Source: Micavibrio sp. (GTDB taxonomy: Bacteria; Pseudomonadota; Alphaproteobacteria; Micavibrionales; Micavibrionaceae). From it: DNA of 64,000 nucleotides. Below the pieces are notes generated by a model, which searched no databases, was not told the DNA's origin, and was given only the letters and a program-made list of their open reading frames with translations. The DNA lies in NCBI GenBank assembly GCA_026989265.1, contig JALSJP010000033.1:56142-120141 (forward strand), in the 5' to 3' direction. Shown here piece by piece: positions 58,432 to 64,000 of this stretch; position 1 is the first letter of the stretch; each line of letters starts with the position of its first letter. Position numbers and translations under genes: made by a program.

Positions 58432-60528
58432 ATGAATGAGAGCCAATCAATAGCAATGAACCTGCATTTCACGCCGAATATAGATATTAACTGGCTTATT
58501 GCTGCAACTATATTCGGCACTATATTGCTGGTAATTTCTGCGCTTAACTATCGAAGTTCTTTCATAATAAGGGGGGGGGTATTTGCCCTATTCGCGCTTG
58601 CGTTACTAAATCCTTCCATTATCAAAGAAGAGCGGAGCTATGTCAAAGACACTGCGATTATCGTGGTGGATCAAAGCTCTAGCCAGAAAATAGGAAAGCG
58701 CGAGATGCGCACAAACGCGGCTTTTTCACATATTAAAGAGCAAATAGAGGCGATGGATAATTTCAACTTGCGCGTTATATATGCGCCAAAGCAAAGCGAA
58801 ATTACTAGCAGAACTAACCTATTTGAAATGCTGGATCAAAGCCTTGCTGATATACCGCAAAAACAACGCGCGGGCGTTATATTTTTAAGTGACGGGCAAG
58901 TTCATGATATTCCCCAAAAAGACAAATTCAAAACTTATGGTCCAGTGCATCTTTTGCTTAGCGGGCATAAGAATGAAAAAGATCGGCAGATTTTGACCCT
59001 AGATGCCCCTGCCTATGGTCTTGTTGGGGAAAAGCTCCGGGTTAAATATATAGTTAAGGATACGAAAAATATTGGCGAAAAATACGCAAGAATCGCTCTT
59101 AAAATGCATAATGTGACAAAGCGCAGTTTTTATGTTCCCGTTAATAGCGAGCAATACCTTACCATTGAAATAGAGCATCCAGCGCAAAATATATTCTCAC
59201 TCGAAGTTGAAAATATAGAAGATGAAATAACATATGCGAATAACAAAACTGCTATAATTATCAATGGTGTGCGCGATAGAATGAAGGTTCTGCTTGTGTC
59301 TGGAGTGCCTCATATTGGTGAGCGCACATGGCGTAATTTACTAACTTCTGACCCCGCTGTTGATCTTGTTCATTTCACAATATTAAGAGACCCCAATAAA
59401 ATTGACTATACCCCAAAGGATGAAATGTCCCTTATTGCGTTCCCGTTTAGGGAGTTATTCGAAGTTAAGCTATATGATTTTGACCTGATTATATTTGATC
59501 GTTATCGCGTTAATAATATCTTGCCCGAGCATTATTTTGAGAATATCGCGCGCTATGTCCAAGAAGGTGGTGCCTTTTTAGAATCTAGCGGAGATGAGTT
59601 TGCAACGCGACGCTCAATATATAATACCGCTATTGGTGATATATTACCCGCAAAGCCCACGGGCGCGGTTTCAAATCATTTATTTAAGCCTAAAATAACA
59701 GATATAGGTCATAGCCACCCTGTCACAAAAAGTCTTATCTGGAATAATCGGAGCATGAAACAGGGCGAAAATGATAATTGGGGGGCTTGGCTGCGCTCTA
59801 TCAATGTTACTAAAACAAGTGGTGATGTACTTATGAGCGCATATGAAGGCGCTCCGCTATTGCTGTTAGACCGCGTTGGAAGCGGGCGCGTTGCTCAAAT
59901 AGCGAGCGATCATATATGGCTTTGGTCAAGGGGGTATGATGGTGGCGGGCCGCATGCGGAATTACTGCGCCGCATAGTGCATTGGCTCATGAAAGAGCCT
60001 GAACTTGATGAGCTTGCCTTAAATATATCGGTTCATAAAAATAAAATCACGATAAGCAAGCAAAATCATAGAAACATTACGGAAGAAGAGGTTTTAATCA
60101 CCTTGCCTGATGGAACAAATAAAGAAATAACCCTTAAAAGCAATAAAAGCGGGGCTTTGCAGCATAAATACACGGCAGAACAGCTAGGGATTTATACTAT
60201 TGAAGATATAAATAACATGCGTAAATTTATAATTATAGGCGATATTGATCCGCTTGAGCTGCGCGGAGTTAAGACAAGCCCAGATAAATTCGCTCCAATT
60301 GTAAAAGCATCAAATGGCAATATTATATGGCTTGATGAGACTCCAAAACCGAAAATACTATCATCTAAAAGTAAGAAACGCTTGGGCGGGCGTGATTGGC
60401 TAGCCCTTAAAAGCAATGAAGATTACGCAGTTACGGGCGTTAAAGATATTCCATTACTGCCTGAATGGGCGATGTTACTTATTCTTTTATCCGCAAGCAT
60501 ATTGCTATGGTGGAAAGAAGGTAGATAA
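58432..60528 (+). CDS. Large membrane protein, amidotransferase-like domain, last in MoxR operon
   Basis: A 698-residue protein. N-terminal TM helices (INWLIAATIFGTILLVISAL; IRGGVFALFALALLNPSII), a VWA-like segment (DTAIIVVDQSSSQKIGKREM... GVIFLSDGQVHD), and a class I glutamine-amidotransferase-like domain in the middle (VLLVSGVPHIGERTWRN... GGAFLESSGDE) followed by a C-terminal TM helix (PEWAMLLILLSASILLWWKEGR). A catalytic Cys is not obvious. A run of nine Gs lies at 58571-58579 inside the gene. Start is adjacent to the previous stop (0 nt). Confidence 0.85.
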   Translation: MNESQSIAMNLHFTPNIDINWLIAATIFGTILLVISALNYRSSFIIRGGVFALFALALLNPSIIKEERSYVKDTAIIVVDQSSSQKIGKREMRTNAAFSHIKEQIEAMDNFNLRVIYAPKQSEITSRTNLFEMLDQSLADIPQKQRAGVIFLSDGQVHDIPQKDKFKTYGPVHLLLSGHKNEKDRQILTLDAPAYGLVGEKLRVKYIVKDTKNIGEKYARIALKMHNVTKRSFYVPVNSEQYLTIEIEHPAQNIFSLEVENIEDEITYANNKTAIIINGVRDRMKVLLVSGVPHIGERTWRNLLTSDPAVDLVHFTILRDPNKIDYTPKDEMSLIAFPFRELFEVKLYDFDLIIFDRYRVNNILPEHYFENIARYVQEGGAFLESSGDEFATRRSIYNTAIGDILPAKPTGAVSNHLFKPKITDIGHSHPVTKSLIWNNRSMKQGENDNWGAWLRSINVTKTSGDVLMSAYEGAPLLLLDRVGSGRVAQIASDHIWLWSRGYDGGGPHAELLRRIVHWLMKEPELDELALNISVHKNKITISKQNHRNITEEEVLITLPDGTNKEITLKSNKSGALQHKYTAEQLGIYTIEDINNMRKFIIIGDIDPLELRGVKTSPDKFAPIVKASNGNIIWLDETPKPKILSSKSKKRLGGRDWLALKSNEDYAVTGVKDIPLLPEWAMLLILLSASILLWWKEGR

Positions 60529-60533
60529 CTTTG

Positions 60534-62462
60534 TCACTCGCCTAAAACCGATTGTATTTTTGTTGACAAAACATCCCGTGAAACTGGCTTGCGAATTACA
60601 GTTTTAATAGCTGCATGCCCATCAATAATCTCGCGCACATTGTCTTGAGAATAACCTGATAGCATTATAAATGGCACTGATGGTAAATCTAAATGTACTT
60701 GCTGCGCTAGCTCTAAGCCCGTCATTTCAGGCATGTTATAATCTGTTATAATCAGATCAAATTGCTCAGGGTTTTCTCTAACCATGTCAAGACCATCTAG
60801 CCCATTAACCGCGTATGACACCTCATACCCCAAGCGCTCTAAAAGCAAAATAATCATAGAGCGAACATTTTCTTGGTCTTCTACTAGCAAGATATGTCTT
60901 TTATCTGAGATTGCGCATTTTACTGATTTCTCATTATTCACCACATTTTCGGCATCGCTAATTTCTTCAGAAAGAGGGAGATATATATCAAAACTAGTCC
61001 CCTTGCCTAATATGCTGTTAACAACCATAAAGCTTTTATGGCTAACTACTGTGCCATGTACGGTAGACAGACCAAGACCTGTGCCTTTATCCACTGGCTT
61101 TGTTGTGAAAAATGGTTCAAATATATGCTCCATAACGATGCGGCTCATACCCATTCCGCTATCACTAACTCTAAGCATTACATAGTCTTGATTTTCTGCT
61201 AAATGCCCTAGAAATAATCTAGAATGGCTAGGGCTAACATCATCTATGCGAAAGGCAGGGCTATCCTTAGGGTTAGGCAGATCGTCGCGTATAAAGTCCT
61301 TATACTCTATATCGTCGATATTTACCTTTGAAATACCAACATTAAGCGTCCCGCCACCTTCTTCCATAGCATCCACAGCATTAACGCATAAATTCATAAT
61401 AAGCTGTGATATCTGCGTTGTGTTGCCCCAAATAGGAGCATAGGCAATAGAAAAACTTTGATTAAATTCCACCGATTTTGGCATTGTGGCTTGTATCATA
61501 GTAATGGCTTCTGAAACTGGAACGATTAAATCAATAGCCTTAGAATCACTTTCACTTGTCCGTGAAAAGGCAAGCATTTGATCGACAAGATCACGCGCCT
61601 GCGCGCCTGCTTGTAATATATTATCCGCAAACTTATATTGCGGAGTATCATCAGGAAGATCGTCTTTCAAAAATTCAGCATAGCCATTCATTGCTGCCAA
61701 TATATTATTAAAATCATGTGCAATGCCTCCCGCTAGCCGCCCGATAGCCTCCATTTTCTGAGCTTGGTAAAATTGCTCCTCAAATGCCTTTTTCTCACTT
61801 TCTGCTTTATGTTTTTTTGTGATATCCTCGATAGTTCCAATCAAGCCACCATCAGGTAATATTGTTAAGGAAAGATCTACATAAATTTTATGCCCATCAG
61901 GTTTTGACATTGATAAATCACCAACCCAAACGCCTTTTACACTAAATTCAGCTAAGATATTTTTTTCTATAGTAAGTCTGTCATTATCAGAAAAAATACT
62001 TAGCCACTCCTTGCCAAGGAATTTTTCTCGATCACTAAAATCCAAGCCATTAATAATATATAGCGATTTATTCATATATGTTATCAAGCCTTTATTATCA
62101 ACGATGAATATACCCTCTTGTGCAACTTCAAGGGCGGAAAGCCGCATTTCTAATGTCTGAACAATATGATTTTTTTCTTCGTTTAGCGTCTTTAATTGAG
62201 CTAATTTATTAGAATTTAATACAACTAAAATAAATCCCGAAAATCCTACAGCTATAACTGACCAGTACAGCCAAGATGATTGTTGTCCTAAATCATTAGA
62301 TAAGTTTTTGCTATTAAACATGTCTGGGATAAATCTTAATAAATCCCCCATTAAATTAATCATCAAAACAGATGAATGAAGCGCTAGCATTCCAAATATT
62401 AGAATAATAACTACAGGTAAAAAATTTAATATTTTTGAATATTTATATTTTCCTAACGGCAA
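60534..62462 (-). CDS. Hybrid sensor histidine kinase (CckA-like architecture)
   Basis: A 642-residue protein: two TM helices (about 13-36 and 65-82), a PAS domain (about 105-215), HisKA with phospho-His in GRLAGGIAHDFNNILAAMNG (His249), HATPase_c (NLCVNAVDAM, GTGLGLSTVHG) and a C-terminal receiver (Asp574 in IITDYNMPEMTGLE). This order fits CckA, the alphaproteobacterial cell-cycle kinase, but other hybrid kinases share it; ChpT and CtrA are not in the window. Start TTG 62462 behind GGGGG. A LuxR-type regulator gene lies 26 nt upstream. Confidence 0.88.
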   Translation of the reverse strand: MPLGKYKYSKILNFLPVVIILIFGMLALHSSVLMINLMGDLLRFIPDMFNSKNLSNDLGQQSSWLYWSVIAVGFSGFILVVLNSNKLAQLKTLNEEKNHIVQTLEMRLSALEVAQEGIFIVDNKGLITYMNKSLYIINGLDFSDREKFLGKEWLSIFSDNDRLTIEKNILAEFSVKGVWVGDLSMSKPDGHKIYVDLSLTILPDGGLIGTIEDITKKHKAESEKKAFEEQFYQAQKMEAIGRLAGGIAHDFNNILAAMNGYAEFLKDDLPDDTPQYKFADNILQAGAQARDLVDQMLAFSRTSESDSKAIDLIVPVSEAITMIQATMPKSVEFNQSFSIAYAPIWGNTTQISQLIMNLCVNAVDAMEEGGGTLNVGISKVNIDDIEYKDFIRDDLPNPKDSPAFRIDDVSPSHSRLFLGHLAENQDYVMLRVSDSGMGMSRIVMEHIFEPFFTTKPVDKGTGLGLSTVHGTVVSHKSFMVVNSILGKGTSFDIYLPLSEEISDAENVVNNEKSVKCAISDKRHILLVEDQENVRSMIILLLERLGYEVSYAVNGLDGLDMVRENPEQFDLIITDYNMPEMTGLELAQQVHLDLPSVPFIMLSGYSQDNVREIIDGHAAIKTVIRKPVSRDVLSTKIQSVLGE

Positions 62463-62488
62463 GAAATCCCCCTATAGTTTAATTGTTT

Positions 62489-63172
62489 TTAAAATCCTAA
62501 TTCTTTAGCTTTTAAAGCAGCTTGTGTCCTGTTTTTAGCTCCAAGCTTACGGCAAACACCCCTAACATGTAGCTTAATCGTAACTATTTGCAGGTCTAAA
62601 GCTCGTGCAATTTCTTTGTTAGATGCACCCTCAACAAGAAATGGTAAGATTTCTGTCTCGCGCTTTGTTAATTTTAAGTTATCAATAATTTCAGGTTTAT
62701 TTTTAATTGCGATATTTGGTGCAGGGCTATTCAAATCATTATTTTGGGAATCTGCATAATAAGAAGGCATGAATTTTTCTGCCTTTTTGCCCTCTGGAAT
62801 AAAAACCTCGCCCGCAACCACCCGCTGAATTGCCTTAAGCAAGGCTTTGCCTGACATGGTTTTGGGGAAATAACCAACCGCGCCAAGATCAATTGCCGCC
62901 TTAACATCTTCAGGCTCTGCAATGCCCGACATTAAGGCAACAGGAATTTTTGGGTAACGCTCCTTCATGGCTTTAAAGCCATTCATGATATTCATCCCTG
63001 GCATTCTAAGGTCTAAAATAACCAAATCTTGATATGGGTTTTGCTCTAATAAATCCATAGCCTGATAGAAATCTTTAGCTAATGTAACAGAGGAAAGAGG
63101 ATCGGCGCGTTCTATATACTGAACTAAAGCATCTATAAATAGAGCATGGTCGTCTGCGATCAATAATTTCAT
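62489..63172 (-). CDS. NarL/LuxR-family response regulator
   Basis: A 227-residue protein: receiver domain with phospho-acceptor Asp54 (LVILDLRMPGMN), a linker and a C-terminal LuxR HTH (LTKRETEILPFLVEGASNKEIARALDLQIVTIKLHVRGVCRKLG). It lies upstream of the hybrid kinase on the same strand with a 26-nt gap, so it is a candidate partner. ATG 63172 is preceded by GGGGAG. Confidence 0.92.
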   Translation of the reverse strand: MKLLIADDHALFIDALVQYIERADPLSSVTLAKDFYQAMDLLEQNPYQDLVILDLRMPGMNIMNGFKAMKERYPKIPVALMSGIAEPEDVKAAIDLGAVGYFPKTMSGKALLKAIQRVVAGEVFIPEGKKAEKFMPSYYADSQNNDLNSPAPNIAIKNKPEIIDNLKLTKRETEILPFLVEGASNKEIARALDLQIVTIKLHVRGVCRKLGAKNRTQAALKAKELGF

Positions 63173-63250
63173 AAAACTCCCCGATATCTATATATGATAA
63201 TAGATAAATATACTTTAGTATAGTGCAAATAACACTCATATATAATGCTC

Positions 63251-64000
63251 TTATTTGCTATAGATAGCAATATGTAGAGGCTCTTTAGGTTGCGTTTGTA
63301 TTCCATCCAGTCTCAACCGATAGATGTGAGAGCCTTCCATAACTCTCTGAACATAATTGCGCGTCTCATAAATAGGGATAAGCTCTATCCAGTCCACTAA
63401 ATCAACCTCATTTTTACGCGGATCACCATATGTTTTCAACCATGAATTAACTCTGCCGCCGCCCGCATTATAAGCAGCAATAGCCAGTGGATAGCTTCCA
63501 TCATAACGCTCAATTAGCTGCGCTATATATGTTGAGCCAAGCAATATATTATATTTGGGCTTTGAAGTTAGAAATTCCTTGCGATAAGAAACATTAATCT
63601 TTTTTGCTGTTTCACGCGCGGTGGCAGGCATTAGCTGCATTAAACCCAATGCCCCCGCATGGCTTTTCGCCTTTGGATCAAACATACTTTCTTGACGAAT
63701 TAATGAATGGATAAGCGCCCACTCAACATTATTAATGCTGCGAAGCTGTTTTGTAATTGTGGGGTATGATTGTTTGGTTAAAAACAAACCTTTGCGCGTT
63801 GCTTTTTTTGCAATTTTAACAGATTCGTGCATATCACCTTTTTTAGCCGTCATTTCAGCGGCGAACATATATGATTTTGGCGTGCCTGTGCTATTAATGA
63901 ATGCATGAAGAAATCTATGTGATTTATTAGTCATGCCTGCTGCTCCAAATAAATTATATGCTTGAACAAGCTCATTTTTATTATAGCTGCGCTTATCTGA
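63251..64000 (-). CDS. Lytic transglycosylase (SLT domain), partial at window edge
   Basis: At least 249 residues open to the window end, so the true start is outside; an internal ATG at 63934 is not the start. It has the SLT domain: catalytic Glu in LIHSLIRQESMFDP, the AGALGLMQLMPATA segment and the AIAAYNAGGGRV motif, then YETRNYVQRVMEGSHIYR. It cleaves peptidoglycan in the periplasm. The N-terminal part visible is helical repeats as in soluble Slt-type enzymes. Confidence 0.93.
   Translation of the reverse strand, partial: SDKRSYNKNELVQAYNLFGAAGMTNKSHRFLHAFINSTGTPKSYMFAAEMTAKKGDMHESVKIAKKATRKGLFLTKQSYPTITKQLRSINNVEWALIHSLIRQESMFDPKAKSHAGALGLMQLMPATARETAKKINVSYRKEFLTSKPKYNILLGSTYIAQLIERYDGSYPLAIAAYNAGGGRVNSWLKTYGDPRKNEVDLVDWIELIPIYETRNYVQRVMEGSHIYRLRLDGIQTQPKEPLHIAIYSK

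Noticed and set aside
60534..62462. Assigning the gene symbol cckA
   Set aside because: Domain order fits but is shared by many hybrid kinases, and the context differs.

Overview
The window reads as ordinary alphaproteobacterial chromosome, AT-rich (estimated by eye, not computed), with one small degraded mobile island. Support for Alphaproteobacteria: a cytochrome bc1 operon with fused full-length cytochrome b, the recG / sdhE / mfd neighbourhood, DUF1013, DUF1192, DUF465, DUF502 and ExoD genes, a CckA-like hybrid kinase, betaine-lipid genes and a short HisG. I cannot name a genus from sequence alone.

Layout. 0-11.2 kb: trxB end, a lipoprotein, a leftward operon mfd - unknown - aminoglycoside-kinase-like gene - aspartate aminotransferase, the betaine lipid pair btaA-btaB, sdhE and recG. 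11.2-16.8 kb: unknown genes, including a cytoplasmic HExxH protein, plus cysE, a DUF502 membrane protein and tRNA-Thr. 16.8-19.8 kb: hisG, infA-maf-RNase G, tRNA-Phe. 20.6-25.5 kb: the accessory island, ending at the 3' end of tRNA-Lys. It holds a 5'-truncated glycerol kinase joined to a 3'-truncated DNA adenine methyltransferase, an AbiF/Abi_2 HEPN gene with a promoter and terminator-like structured RNA immediately upstream, two large inverted-repeat regions, small orphan genes and an AlpA-like regulator. 25.6-34 kb: coaD, gyrA, a DUF2059 protein, ssb, a diguanylate cyclase and uvrA. 34-41 kb: regulators, tRNA-Leu, ExoD-dsbB, an esterase, an HTH/GNAT pair, and a leftward comF-grxC-nitrilase-PLP lyase operon. 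41-48 kb: an 885-residue methyltransferase-containing protein, a degenerate NDUFAF5-like methyltransferase and gloB in an overlapping operon, then guaC, DUF1192, DUF1013 and DUF465. 48-54 kb: DUF924, petABC, trmL and cca. 53.9-60.5 kb: MoxR-DUF58-two large membrane proteins (Bat/aerotolerance-type operon). 60.5-64 kb: hybrid kinase, LuxR-type response regulator, and a lytic transglycosylase running off the window.

The most interesting place is 20.8-23.8 kb. The AbiF-type gene lies 6 nt before a DNA methyltransferase fragment and is preceded by a short promoter-driven hairpin with a U-run that ends at the AbiF start codon. This matches the arrangement I recall for abiF RNAs, proposed partners of HEPN toxins. 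The AbiF reading frame appears to lack one base in a C/G tract near its start, and the methyltransferase is fused by deletion to glpK, so the locus looks like a defence system caught in decay, or disturbed by assembly error. Several starts differ from the longest possible frame; they were chosen from Shine-Dalgarno sequences and family alignment from memory.
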